Shown here: one piece after another, positions 7,512-16,260 of the stretch
Position numbering within the stretch: the stretch's first letter is position 1
Layout of the letters: every line of letters starts with the position of its first letter
NCBI GenBank assembly: GCA_964643145.1
Contig: CAZXPG010000025.1
Coordinates: 1-25,570 of the forward strand
From: CAZXPG01 sp964643145
GTDB lineage: Bacteria > Pseudomonadota > Alphaproteobacteria > Rickettsiales > Arcanibacteraceae
Reading direction: 5' to 3'
DNA: 25,570 bases
The notes under the pieces: model-generated
Told to the model about the DNA's origin: nothing
What the model saw: the letters and a program-made list of their open reading frames with translations, nothing else
Database searches by the model: none
Made by a program: the position numbers and the translations under genes

Positions 7512-9602
7512 ATGCCTAGTATTATTTCTTCTGCCTGGGAATGGTGTAAAGATACGCCGCCTGCTAGGTTCTGCGGAAAGCTTGCCAAAAGAATCAAGTC
7601 CTTAGATGGCATTGATGAAGTGGCCACTATTGCCGCGCAAATCCTGCCAGGGTTAGCGGGCCCTGCCACGGCCTTTACCTTTCTCACCACCGGTGTGCCT
7701 TTTGTCTATATGGGGGCAGGCGGCATGACGGAGGAATATCAGGAAGCCTGCGCAGAATATGATACACTCATTAATGATCAGCAGGTTACGCTTGAGGAGA
7801 TTGTCGCATTTTCCGAACGCTGGCGGCAGGTTGTTGCCACAAAGTTACAGATCATACTGCCGCCCCCTACCTGCCCTATTTCCCCTTCAACCACCCCAAG
7901 CTTGGAGGAAGTGGCAAAGTTAGCGCAACAATTCCAACAGCAACGGGATGCCGTGCTGGTTCAGGCCTATGATAAAAAATACGGCCATCTTGGTGCCATC
8001 GGCATGGGAGGAATGCTGCTTGGCCTCTTACCTGCCTCAACCGCTATGGGCATTGGCATTGCTGACAAAGTGGGCACAGCGAGCAGCGGTGCCGTGGTAG
8101 CAACGAGTGGCCTCGGTATAGCATCGGGGGTAACATTTGGCATTGGGCAGGCCGCCATGTTCGGCTATGCCGCTGCCAAGCGGGCGCGAGGCTTAACCAA
8201 GGAGAAGCAATTATATACAGCCCGCGAAAGCTTTCGTACCTATGCAGAAGAGGCAATAGATGCAAATACCGTTGGGGAGGTGCTTAGCATTATTGATAAC
8301 GATATATACCGCAACCGCAAACATAGTATTGCCTATGGCCGTAATACTATGGTTGGCCAAGCTGCCATGTTTAGCGGTACGATGCTGGGGCTGACCGGCG
8401 TGGGTGGCCCCGCTGGGCTTGCCTGTTTTGCCGTGGGCGCGCCTATGACAATTCTACCCGCCATTTCACGGATTGTGCATGAAGAAAAAGAAGAAAAATT
8501 CCACGGTGATAACGAGAAAGACTCAGACTATGTGCAAATCCGCTGCGAAAAAACATCAACATCAGACAAGCTGAAGGCATTAGAGCGTGCCTTTAACACT
8601 GCCAGCGACCAGCTTGCCTATCTCAAGTTCCTTTCCCTGCTGCACCATGCCATACAGGCTCGGGGGGATAAACAGGCACGACTTGAAAAAATGGCCGCCA
8701 CCGGCAATCTATCGCTAGTGAAAGGTAGCGGCCTTAAAGGCGATATATTGACACGGGTGCAACAACGGGTGCGCAATCACCACGCAGACATTACCGAATT
8801 GCTCAAGAAGACACCGGAAGAAGCCAGTGCCATTATCCAGGCAAACCTGCTTGATAGCGACGACTTGACCTTTGCACTGGAGAAAACAACGCCCGACGCA
8901 ATGAAGCGCGAGGCATTAATCACCTCGCTGGATATTGGAAAAAACTGTGAAGGTAAAGAGGGTATCGAACTCACCAAAAAACTGCTTAGCAGACTGAAAA
9001 GCGCGCACAAAGCCATACGTTATGATCTGGCACAAAAACTGTTATCTGCTAGCCAATGCCTACAATTGCAGGAGGAACTAAAATCACCCAATGAACCTGT
9101 CTCTAGCTATAACCCCATCCACCCCCAGCTACACCATAGCTGCCCGCATTATAGAGCACTTCACCAGGCACTTCGCAGCCAGCCTTTTGCGCAGCAACAA
9201 CAGCAACTCGAGCGCTACCGGCAGCAAGTCGAGCCCTTCACGTTGGCCAGCCACTATAAGAATGCAACAGGCGATACGGTCTATCTCTGGCACCATCCCT
9301 GTTACCCCAATGATAGGGATCACAGCATCACCTATATTGTGAAACATGGCACCGACGCACTCACCGTATTATACGGTGATAAGGTCTCCGCCATTGTGGC
9401 AGCCGATGCAGGCCGCGATGTTGGCGTTAAACTGGTGGATATTCAGGCGGGCAGACATAGTATACATGGCGATCTCAATAATCACCGCATTCAGGCCGCC
9501 ATGCACCATAGGGACTATCAACAGTCAGTGCACCATAGGGAAAGTTGGGTCACACGCTATGGATCGCAGCACCGCCAGGGTTATATCGCACTGGCATCAT
9601 AG
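7512..9602 (+). CDS. Large orphan protein with glycine-rich hydrophobic segments (696 aa)
   Basis: I do not recognise a family. Three hydrophobic, Gly/Ala-rich stretches lie at about residues 40-72, 158-222 and 280-322. The second and third share the hexapeptide GQAAMF (212-217 and 282-287), hinting at an internal duplication. Residues 324-530 are charged and helical, and 555-572 is a Gln-rich stretch. The last ~120 residues look globular and His-rich (WHHP at 593-596). There is no N-terminal signal peptide. The stretches could be membrane-inserting hairpins, as in some secreted effectors or pore formers, but that is a guess. No ribosome site is obvious. The 3' end overlaps the convergent small gene by 22 bp. 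Codon use looks like that of its neighbours. Confidence 0.8.
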   Translation: MPSIISSAWEWCKDTPPARFCGKLAKRIKSLDGIDEVATIAAQILPGLAGPATAFTFLTTGVPFVYMGAGGMTEEYQEACAEYDTLINDQQVTLEEIVAFSERWRQVVATKLQIILPPPTCPISPSTTPSLEEVAKLAQQFQQQRDAVLVQAYDKKYGHLGAIGMGGMLLGLLPASTAMGIGIADKVGTASSGAVVATSGLGIASGVTFGIGQAAMFGYAAAKRARGLTKEKQLYTARESFRTYAEEAIDANTVGEVLSIIDNDIYRNRKHSIAYGRNTMVGQAAMFSGTMLGLTGVGGPAGLACFAVGAPMTILPAISRIVHEEKEEKFHGDNEKDSDYVQIRCEKTSTSDKLKALERAFNTASDQLAYLKFLSLLHHAIQARGDKQARLEKMAATGNLSLVKGSGLKGDILTRVQQRVRNHHADITELLKKTPEEASAIIQANLLDSDDLTFALEKTTPDAMKREALITSLDIGKNCEGKEGIELTKKLLSRLKSAHKAIRYDLAQKLLSASQCLQLQEELKSPNEPVSSYNPIHPQLHHSCPHYRALHQALRSQPFAQQQQQLERYRQQVEPFTLASHYKNATGDTVYLWHHPCYPNDRDHSITYIVKHGTDALTVLYGDKVSAIVAADAGRDVGVKLVDIQAGRHSIHGDLNNHRIQAAMHHRDYQQSVHHRESWVTRYGSQHRQGYIALAS

Positions 9603-9922
9603 CAGAGTTCAGCCCCATACTGGGCAGCAATGGAGGCAAGTTTTTGGTATATTGCCGCACTACCGCTATAGGATACAGGCGAAAACCCCATGCCGAGTGC
9701 CTCCTGCACCAGGGCGGCATTGTCGCCACAGGCACAGATAAAATGGCAACGCACTCCTGAATAGGCAGCCTGCGCTTCTTTCAACATAGTATGGATATAG
9801 AGCAAGCCCAGATATGATACCGCTCCTTCTGGCAAGGAAAGTGCAAGCGGTTCCTGCAATTTGGCCGCCTCGGCAAAGGCTGCATAACATTCCGCATAGT
9901 TTCGTACCAGACGGCTTACCAT
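9581..9922 (-). CDS. Small protein of unknown function (113 aa)
   Basis: I cannot assign a function. The protein is an alternating helix/strand sequence with two short hydrophobic strands (AVSYLGLLYIHTML at 34-47 and VRCHFICACGD at 57-67) and ends in CYDASAI. No signal peptide is seen. Its ATG overlaps the Nudix stop codon (ATGGTAA), which argues that it is a real gene co-translated with the Nudix gene. Its 3' end runs 22 bp into the convergent 696-residue gene, and the antisense frames there are less convincing. Confidence 0.7.
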   Translation of the reverse strand: MVSRLVRNYAECYAAFAEAAKLQEPLALSLPEGAVSYLGLLYIHTMLKEAQAAYSGVRCHFICACGDNAALVQEALGMGFSPVSYSGSAAIYQKLASIAAQYGAELCYDASAI

Positions 9923-10362
9923 CTATCACTCACTGGGCAGTGCCCCAGATATTCCGCAATACGGCGTTTAGTAGCAGCGGAAATATCCTCAGGCAAAGCG
10001 TCAAGCGGGAACCAGGCAAGTGTAGCAATTTCAGGGGAAATAACAGGTATAAGCGTGAAATCTCGACAAATATACAGAATGATATAATCATCATGCCCTT
10101 CATTAGTGCTGTGATAAAACCCCAGTATTTCTGGTGGCGTGGCCAGTGTTACTCCCACCTCCTCGTGCAGTTCCCGTTTGAGTGCCTCAAGGCCCGATTC
10201 CCCTGGCTCCACCCCACCGCCTGCCGTATACCAGCCAGGAATATAGCTATGCTTCACCAACAACACCATATCATCACGGATAAGCAGTGCCCTCGCCCCT
10301 ACCGTACGTTGCTTTAATAGGGAAAGGAGGCCATTCTTCAGGTGCCACATCCATGAAGCCAC
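9916..10362 (-). CDS. Nudix hydrolase (148 aa)
   Basis: Hydrolyses a nucleoside diphosphate linked to another group X. A complete Nudix box (G-x5-E-x7-REUxEExGU) spans residues 49-71, around VEPGE and RELHEEVGV. Upstream, GWYTAGGG (43-50) gives the usual strand into the box. The substrate is not predictable. I chose the GTG at 10362 because GGGAGGG lies about five bases upstream; it overlaps the glmM stop by one base (TAGTG). An ATG 12 bp further in lacks that spacing. It sits between glmM and the 113-residue gene with overlaps at both ends, so it is probably co-transcribed with glmM. Confidence 0.92.
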   Translation of the reverse strand: MASWMWHLKNGLLSLLKQRTVGARALLIRDDMVLLVKHSYIPGWYTAGGGVEPGESGLEALKRELHEEVGVTLATPPEILGFYHSTNEGHDDYIILYICRDFTLIPVISPEIATLAWFPLDALPEDISAATKRRIAEYLGHCPVSDRW

Positions 10363-11714
10363 TATTTCCCTCCCGCTACGGTGTGTAACAATGCTTCGGC
10401 AATATCATCAACAACCTGTTGCACCAGGGTGGCATCTTCGCCTTCCGCCATAATGCGAATAAGCGGTTCGGTGCCGGATTTTCGTATCAGCAGCCTACCA
10501 TTCGTGCGCAGCCGTTCTTCCCCCTGCTGCAACGCTTTCTGTACGGATGCTGCCTCTAAAGGGGCACCCCCACTATACCGCACATTACGCAACAATTGCG
10601 GTAATGTGTCAAACAGGCGGCAGGCTGCACTGGCAGGTTTTCCTGTGTGCACCAATACCGCCAATATCTGCAACGCAGCAAGCAGCCCATCGCCCGTGGT
10701 GGCATAGTCACTGCAAATAATATGGCCAGATTGTTCCCCGCCTAGGTTGCAGCCATAATGGCGCATAGCCTCCGCCACATAACGGTCGCCCACCTGTGTG
10801 CGGATAAGCGCAAGCCCCTGCGCAGCCAGGTAACGCTCCAACCCCAGATTAGACATTTGCGTGGTTACTACTTTCCCACCTTGCAGCATCCCCTCCTGCT
10901 GCCAGTGGGTGGCAATGGTGGCAATGACATGATCGCCATCTATCTGCTGGCCTTTTTCATCCACTATGAGTAAACGATCGGCATCCCCATCAAGCGCAAT
11001 ACCAATATCTGCCCCCTGTTTCAGCACGGTTTCGGCCAGAAGCGCAGGATAGGTGGAGCCGCATTTATCGTTGATGTTGAATCCGTCTGGCTGCACCGCA
11101 AGCGGCACCACTTCTGCCCCCAGCTCCCATAGGATCGTGGGGCCAAGATGGTAGGCAGCACCATTGGCGCAATCAATCACCACTTTCAATCCTTCCAGGC
11201 TTTTACCACGCGGGAAGGTGTTTTTGATAAATTCAATATAGCGGCCTGGCGCATCATCCAGCCTTCGTGCCCGCCCCAGCATATCAGGAGAGGTGAGTAA
11301 GGCAGCACCCTGCATCCGCTCTTCAATAGCCAGCTCAATCGTGTCGGAAAGTTTAAACCCATCTGGGCCAAACAGCTTAATGCCATTATCATGATAGGGG
11401 TTATGCGAGGCGGAAATCATCACGCCAAGATCCGCACGCAGCGACCGTGTGAGCATCGCCACCGCTGGCGTGGGCATAGGCCCCACCAGCACTACGTCCA
11501 TCCCCACCGCAATAAAACCAGCCGTTAAGGCCGGTTCCAGCAGATAGCCGGAAAGCCGTGTGTCTTTACCAATAATCACCCGATGCCGGTGTGCTCCACG
11601 CATAAACAGCGAGCCCGCCGCCATCCCCACTTTCAGAGCAATATCGGCTGTCATCGGGTGCTGGTTTGCCGTACCCCGTATACCGTCCGTACCAAAAAAA
11701 TCACGCTGTGCCAT
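10362..11714 (-). CDS. glmM: Phosphoglucosamine mutase (450 aa)
   Basis: Converts glucosamine-6-phosphate to glucosamine-1-phosphate on the way to UDP-GlcNAc for peptidoglycan and LPS. The N-terminal FGTDGIRG, the phosphoserine loop SASHNP (S103), the magnesium loop DGDADR and the C-terminal phosphate-binding RKSGTEP are all present. I chose the ATG at 11714 because MAQRDFFGTDGIRG is the usual GlmM start and gives 450 residues. The frame is open upstream to 11786, but those 24 codons translate a 7-bp repeat array (NIQHLKS twice) and are probably not native. Neither start has a clear ribosome site. The gene is followed directly by the Nudix gene. Confidence 0.95.
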   Translation of the reverse strand: MAQRDFFGTDGIRGTANQHPMTADIALKVGMAAGSLFMRGAHRHRVIIGKDTRLSGYLLEPALTAGFIAVGMDVVLVGPMPTPAVAMLTRSLRADLGVMISASHNPYHDNGIKLFGPDGFKLSDTIELAIEERMQGAALLTSPDMLGRARRLDDAPGRYIEFIKNTFPRGKSLEGLKVVIDCANGAAYHLGPTILWELGAEVVPLAVQPDGFNINDKCGSTYPALLAETVLKQGADIGIALDGDADRLLIVDEKGQQIDGDHVIATIATHWQQEGMLQGGKVVTTQMSNLGLERYLAAQGLALIRTQVGDRYVAEAMRHYGCNLGGEQSGHIICSDYATTGDGLLAALQILAVLVHTGKPASAACRLFDTLPQLLRNVRYSGGAPLEAASVQKALQQGEERLRTNGRLLIRKSGTEPLIRIMAEGEDATLVQQVVDDIAEALLHTVAGGK

Positions 11715-11806
11715 GGTGGATTTTAGATGTTGGATGTTAGATTTTAGATGTTGGATGTTAGATGTATTTTTTCTACCATCTACCATCTAGAATCTAAAAT
11801 CTACCA
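11714..11806. repeat. Heptanucleotide-unit hairpin in the prfA-glmM gap
   Basis: The sequence is made of 7-bp steps. On the plus strand, units such as TTAGATG, TTGGATG and TTAGATT run to 11764, then after a T-rich loop TACCATC, TACCATC, TAGAATC, TAAAATC. The outer ~35 bp of the left arm pairs with 11772-11806 with around eight mismatches, and the left arm carries about two extra units. It reaches exactly to the glmM start codon. In the glmM frame three 7-bp units make seven codons, giving an in-frame repeated NIQHLKS. Confidence 0.85.
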
Positions 11807-11828
11807 TAATTGATATAAAAACGTGGCG

Positions 11829-12914
11829 TTATTCTTTCTCGCCCACCATAGATAATTTGCTGGCTTCATCTTCGGCGATTAAGGCTTCAATGAAACCATC
11901 CAGATCGCCTTCATTCACAATCGCCTGGATTTTATAGAGCGTCAGGTTAATGCGGTGGTCGGTAACGCGCCCATCTGGGAAATTATAGGTGCGGATACGT
12001 TCGGAACGGTCGCCCGACCCCACCTGCCCTTTACGCTGGGCGGCGCGCTCGGCATCTTTGGCAGCGCGTTCGGCCTCATAAAGCCGTGAACGCAGGATTT
12101 TCATCGCTTTGGCACGGTTTTTATGCTGCGATTTTTCATCCTGCTGCGACACGGTGATACCGGTGGGGATATGCACAATACGCACAGCACTATCGGTGGT
12201 GTTTACCGATTGTCCGCCCGGGCCGCTGGAACGAAAAATATCAATCCGCAGATCTTTCTCGTCTATCACCACATCTACCTCTTCCGCCTCGGGCAATACC
12301 GCTACCGTTGCTGCTGAGGTATGCACACGGCCACTGGATTCAGTTTCCGGCACGCGCTGCACACGGTGAACACCTGATTCAAATTTCAGCCGAGCAAACA
12401 CATTATTGCCACTGATGACAGCAGAAGCTTCTTTATAGCCGCCAATACCGGTTTCAGAGATGGAGAGAATTTCAAACTTCCAGCGGTGCCGTTCGGCATA
12501 ACGCTGATACATATGGAACAAGGTGGAAGCAAACAACGCCGCTTCTTCTCCGCCTGTGCCCGCACGCACCTCAAGAATAGCGTTCTTGGCATCAGCCTTA
12601 TCTTTGGGCAAGAGTGCGCGCTTCACCTCGGTTTCAATGAGGGGGATATTGTCCTGGATCGCATGTAATTCATCCTCTGCCATCAGCTTCATTTCGTTAT
12701 CGGTGGCGGGGTCTTTTAAGAGTTCCAACAACGATTTTTCTTCAGCCTGCGCCTTATGCAGCGTGGTGATTTTCTCTACAATCACCCCAAGATCAGAATA
12801 TTCCTTAGAGGCCTGTACAAATTCATCACGTCCTAGCGTATTCATATTTTCCAGTTTCTGCCGCAATTCATCATGTCGGGAAAGAATTCTATTTAAATTA
12901 TTTGCAAAACTCAC
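11829..12914 (-). CDS. prfA: Peptide chain release factor 1 (361 aa)
   Basis: Reads UAA and UAG stop codons and triggers peptide release. The tripeptide anticodon region is RVPETE (PET at residues 189-191, fitting the PxT of RF1 rather than the SPF of RF2). The catalytic GGQ is at 233-235 in SSGPGGQSVN. The length is standard. The start is a GTG at 12914 with only a weak AAAGAA before it. It follows ftsZ after 102 bp containing a strong terminator, so it probably has its own promoter. No prmC methyltransferase gene, a common partner, follows it; a heptamer hairpin and glmM do. Confidence 0.96.
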   Translation of the reverse strand: MSFANNLNRILSRHDELRQKLENMNTLGRDEFVQASKEYSDLGVIVEKITTLHKAQAEEKSLLELLKDPATDNEMKLMAEDELHAIQDNIPLIETEVKRALLPKDKADAKNAILEVRAGTGGEEAALFASTLFHMYQRYAERHRWKFEILSISETGIGGYKEASAVISGNNVFARLKFESGVHRVQRVPETESSGRVHTSAATVAVLPEAEEVDVVIDEKDLRIDIFRSSGPGGQSVNTTDSAVRIVHIPTGITVSQQDEKSQHKNRAKAMKILRSRLYEAERAAKDAERAAQRKGQVGSGDRSERIRTYNFPDGRVTDHRINLTLYKIQAIVNEGDLDGFIEALIAEDEASKLSMVGEKE

Positions 12915-12952
12915 TTCTTTATACTCATATAATCATCATAATATCGGCCCTT

Positions 12953-12998
12953 AAAAAACACCATCCCCCTCTCCCTGTTAGAGGAAGAGGGGGATGGT
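12953..12998 (-). terminator. Intrinsic terminator after ftsZ
   Basis: On the minus strand a perfect 13-bp stem (ACCATCCCCCTCT / AGAGGGGGATGGT) with a 13-nt loop is followed by GTTTTTTAA. This is a textbook rho-independent terminator, 19 bp beyond the ftsZ stop, and should close the murC-to-ftsZ transcript. Confidence 0.9.
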
Positions 12999-13016
12999 AA
13001 CGCAAAAGATAATCCG

Positions 13017-14546
13017 CTATAAATCAGTGGGGTTCTTACGGCGTATGTAGGCTGGAATATCCAACATATCTTCTTTGCCGCCAGAAGATACCGCACTGCC
13101 TGCTGGTTCCTCCTCGCGATAACGAGGAGCCGAATGGGGTTCTGCCGGTTCCGGCGTATTGCGTTTCATTGCGCCCCCTAACATTTTGCCAAACAGGCTA
13201 AATCCGCTACGGGAAGGCTCCTTAGCTTGCGGTTTAGCAGGTGTGCGTGGCTCAGAGCGCAAATGGGTGCCACCCGACGCTTCCGACACTGGGGCAGCAG
13301 TGGTGCTTGCACTATGTATAGCAAATTGCTGACGCGGCTCTGCTGGTGGCGGGGCAACAAATACGTCTTCTTCGGCAGGCAAATCTTCTTCTGTCTCGTC
13401 TATTTTATGCGAAAACAAACCATGAATCGCATGTTCCGCCGTGGGGAACGGGATAGATAATGGGGCTTCCGGCATATTACGCTCTTCGGCTGGCTCAGGC
13501 TTTGCTTTGGTTTCCACCACTTTTTCAGGCTCAGACGCACGTGGTGCAGCAGCCTGGGCCTCCGTACGCACCACTGGCATATTGGCATCAATGCCGGTTG
13601 CCACCACGGAAACGCGCAACGATCCTTCCAGTGCCGGATTAAAGGTGGAGCCAAAGATAATATTAGCATCGGGGTCTACCTCATCACGGATACGGTTGGC
13701 CGCTTCATCCACTTCAAACAAGGTCATATCCATGCCACCGGTGATATTAATCAGCACACCGCGTGCGCCCTTCATCGAGACATTATCAAGAAGTGGGTTG
13801 GAAATAGCTGCTTCCGCCGCGTGTAAGGCGCGCTGCTCACCACTTGATTCTCCCGTACCCATCATGGCCTTGCCCATTTCGCTCATCACCGTACGTACGT
13901 CCGCAAAATCAAGGTTAATCAAGCCTGGCATAATCATCAGATCGGTTACGCCACGTACCCCTGCATGCAGTACGTCATCCGCCATTTTGAAGGCATCGGC
14001 AAAGGTGGTTTTTTCATTAGCAATACGGAATAAATTCTGGTTTGGGATAATAATCAGCGTATCCACATGCTTTTGCAGCTCTTGCAAGCCCTGTTCTGCC
14101 ACACGCATACGGTGCGAACCTTCAAAATGGAAGGGTTTTGTCACCACGCCTACGGTGAGAATACCCTGTTCCCGTGCCACTTTAGCAATGACCGGAGCCG
14201 CGCCCGTGCCAGTTCCCCCGCCCATTCCAGCCGTAATAAACACCATGTTACTGCCACGTAAATGCTCCAGCAGCTCGTTCATGGATTCTTCCGCCGAGGC
14301 CTTGCCGACATCGGGTGATGCGCCTGCCCCTAAGCCACGGGTAATGGCTTCGCCCAACTGAATTTTCCGCTCTGCAGAGGAATATTCAAGTGCCTGGGCA
14401 TCAGTGTTGGCCACTACAAACTTTACCCCCTCCAGATTAGCGGCAATCATATTATTGACGGCATTGCCGCCTGCACCGCCCACCCCAAACACGGTAATGC
14501 AGGGTTTTAAAATCACATTTTCCGGCAAATGAAGGTTAATTGTCAT
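13017..14546 (-). CDS. ftsZ: Cell division protein FtsZ (509 aa)
   Basis: The tubulin-like GTPase that forms the division ring. The N-terminal GTPase domain spans about residues 15-315, with the tubulin signature GGGTGTG at 109-115 and the T7 catalytic loop NLDFADV around 212-218. A long variable linker rich in Pro, Glu and Ala follows (about 320-490). The protein ends with DIPAYIRRKNPTDL, matching the conserved tail that binds FtsA. The extended linker makes it longer than E. coli FtsZ and is usual for Alphaproteobacteria. AAGGAG lies 14 bases before the ATG, a rather wide spacing. An ankyrin relic separates it from ftsA. Confidence 0.97.
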   Translation of the reverse strand: MTINLHLPENVILKPCITVFGVGGAGGNAVNNMIAANLEGVKFVVANTDAQALEYSSAERKIQLGEAITRGLGAGASPDVGKASAEESMNELLEHLRGSNMVFITAGMGGGTGTGAAPVIAKVAREQGILTVGVVTKPFHFEGSHRMRVAEQGLQELQKHVDTLIIIPNQNLFRIANEKTTFADAFKMADDVLHAGVRGVTDLMIMPGLINLDFADVRTVMSEMGKAMMGTGESSGEQRALHAAEAAISNPLLDNVSMKGARGVLINITGGMDMTLFEVDEAANRIRDEVDPDANIIFGSTFNPALEGSLRVSVVATGIDANMPVVRTEAQAAAPRASEPEKVVETKAKPEPAEERNMPEAPLSIPFPTAEHAIHGLFSHKIDETEEDLPAEEDVFVAPPPAEPRQQFAIHSASTTAAPVSEASGGTHLRSEPRTPAKPQAKEPSRSGFSLFGKMLGGAMKRNTPEPAEPHSAPRYREEEPAGSAVSSGGKEDMLDIPAYIRRKNPTDL

Positions 14547-14691
14547 GGCTTTTCTATAGACTCCTTAATTAATTTAGGCTTTTGCACTTACACATAGTCT
14601 TGATTTACATCACTTCAAGGGGAGGGTAAAGCCATATTAATTATTTTTAGAGCCATCTTCAAGCCTTAAATGGGGCAAGATTCGTTATGCG
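14547..14691. other. Leader region upstream of ftsZ
   Basis: This 145-bp A/T-rich stretch lies between the ankyrin relic and ftsZ. It must contain the ftsZ ribosome site and possibly an ftsZ-proximal promoter. I see no confident promoter boxes and no strong hairpin. Confidence 0.4.
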
Positions 14692-14967
14692 TTAGCGGTT
14701 CCTTTCTGTATTGGGGGAGGCAGATGATGAAATATAGATTCCCCACGTCCTAGCACGCCTGTGCTGTTCATTTTTTGTGTTTTGTAGGAATTGAGCCAGT
14801 TCGCTGTGGCCATGTTCACTGGCAAGATCAGTAGCGGTCGCGCCTTTGCCGTGTATTCTATGTTTTAACTTCCCTGAAGGAGTATCGTATCGGAGTGTGG
14901 CATCAGCGCCATTCTCAATCAATAGTATGGCGATGTTCCAATTCCCAGGCACTGCTATACAATGCAA
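14692..14967 (-). pseudogene. Ankyrin-repeat fragment between ftsA and ftsZ (91 codons)
   Basis: The translation contains one clear ankyrin unit, with IAVPGNWNIAILLIENGAD matching the canonical helix-turn-helix, and then a second partial one (ATDLASEHGHSELAQFL). The N-terminal part of the first unit (the TPLH helix start) is nearly lost, the only start is a TTG without a ribosome site, and an in-frame stop lies not far upstream. I read it as the broken end of a larger ankyrin-repeat gene. A short expressed protein is possible but less likely. CAAAACTGAG at its 5' edge matches ten bases of a hairpin I arm. Confidence 0.65.
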
Positions 14968-15011
14968 AACTGAGATAATGTTAAGATTTTATGTCATTGA
15001 ACAGTAAACTC

Positions 15012-16244
15012 TTAGACATTCTCCCGTATCCACCGCAACAGCCGTTGGGGCAAGCTCTTGGGCTCGTCATTTTCTTCATGCATAGGGGCAACGGGGCGGG
15101 CGGCACGGGTGGCAGCAAAATGAAGCATACCTATGGCAGTAGCAAAGCTGGAGCCATAGAGACTAAGTTCAGGATGGCTGGCAAGTTCTGGGGTGGCCAA
15201 ACGCGCCTGTTTATTGAACACAAAACTGGCCAGTTCCTTTAACCCCATTAACTGGCTGGCTCCACCTGTCAACACAATAGTTTTCCCTGACACTGCTTCA
15301 AAACCCGAAGCCTTCAGATGATCACGCACCATTTCCAATGTTTCCTCAACACGCGGGCGGATGATAGACACCAGCAATGAACGTGGTACCTGGTAAGTAT
15401 CGGTGGTTTCCTCGCCAATGAAGGGGATATCAATCAGTTCTTTATTGTCAGACGAGGTGGCAATCACGTGGCCATAGAGCGTCTTGATCCGCTCGGCACT
15501 TGTCAGACTGGTGGAAAGCCCTTGCGCCATATCATTGGTGACATGCCACCCCCCCACAGGCAGTGCCTCAGTATGGATAATGTTGCCGCCCCGAAATACG
15601 GCAAAGGAGGTGACCGTACCGCCCATATCAATAATCGTGCACCCCAGATCTTTCTCGTCTTCTGTCAGGCAGGCAAGCCCAACTGCATAGGATGACACCA
15701 TAAACCCATCAATATCAAGCTGGCACCGCCCCAGGCAATTCGTCAGGTTCATCAATATCGCCTGCGATGCAGTAATGATATGCAGCCTGCTGGTTAAAAT
15801 ATCACCGCACATCGATACTGGGTCTTTAATACCACCTGCACCATCAATCGCATAGTCAAGCGGTACATAATGCACAACCGGCTGCTTATAACGCTCGAGG
15901 CTTTCAGAAATAATACGGGCAATATCACGCTCGGTGACCATATGGCCAGAGATGCTCATGCGGGCACTCACGTGATGGGAGGTAATAGTCGTGCTGGAAA
16001 TACTAACAATCACCCGTTCAATGGCAGTTTCTGCCATACGCTCTGCGGCTTCCACCGCCGCAAGAATAGAGGTCTCGGCTAGCTTAATATCGGTAATGGC
16101 ACCTGCACGAAACCCCTGGGCACTATGGTGCCCCACACCTTTGATATCAATCTCGCCATTATACCGTATACGGGCAATCACACAGGCAATCTTGGTGGAG
16201 CCGACATCAAGCACGGTAATCAGGCCAGTTTTTGGCTTTGGCAT
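15012..16244 (-). CDS. ftsA: Cell division protein FtsA (410 aa)
   Basis: An actin-like ATPase that tethers FtsZ to the membrane and recruits later division proteins. The phosphate-1 loop is VLDVGSTKIACVI near residue 12, a second phosphate loop lies in IIDMGGTVTSFAVFRGG, and the adenosine motif is VLTGGASQLMGL near residue 336. The 1C domain is represented by the SHHVSARMSISG region. The protein ends in an amphipathic-looking helix (LPQRLLRWIREN), as expected for the membrane anchor. The ATG at 16244 has no ribosome site; a 35-bp-armed hairpin begins 16 bp upstream. It follows ftsQ after 107 bp instead of the usual tight spacing. Confidence 0.95.
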   Translation of the reverse strand: MPKPKTGLITVLDVGSTKIACVIARIRYNGEIDIKGVGHHSAQGFRAGAITDIKLAETSILAAVEAAERMAETAIERVIVSISSTTITSHHVSARMSISGHMVTERDIARIISESLERYKQPVVHYVPLDYAIDGAGGIKDPVSMCGDILTSRLHIITASQAILMNLTNCLGRCQLDIDGFMVSSYAVGLACLTEDEKDLGCTIIDMGGTVTSFAVFRGGNIIHTEALPVGGWHVTNDMAQGLSTSLTSAERIKTLYGHVIATSSDNKELIDIPFIGEETTDTYQVPRSLLVSIIRPRVEETLEMVRDHLKASGFEAVSGKTIVLTGGASQLMGLKELASFVFNKQARLATPELASHPELSLYGSSFATAIGMLHFAATRAARPVAPMHEENDEPKSLPQRLLRWIRENV

Positions 16245-16260
16245 AATGTTTTTTAGTGAT

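Noticed and set aside
11714..11786. N-terminal extension of GlmM
   Set aside because: The 24 extra codons translate a heptamer repeat and GlmM proteins normally start just before FGTDGIRG; kept only as a finding to test.
13441..14361. 306-codon open frame antisense to ftsZ
   Set aside because: It lies wholly within ftsZ on the opposite strand and its translation is low-complexity Ser/Ile/Arg-rich; it is a by-product of ftsZ codon use.
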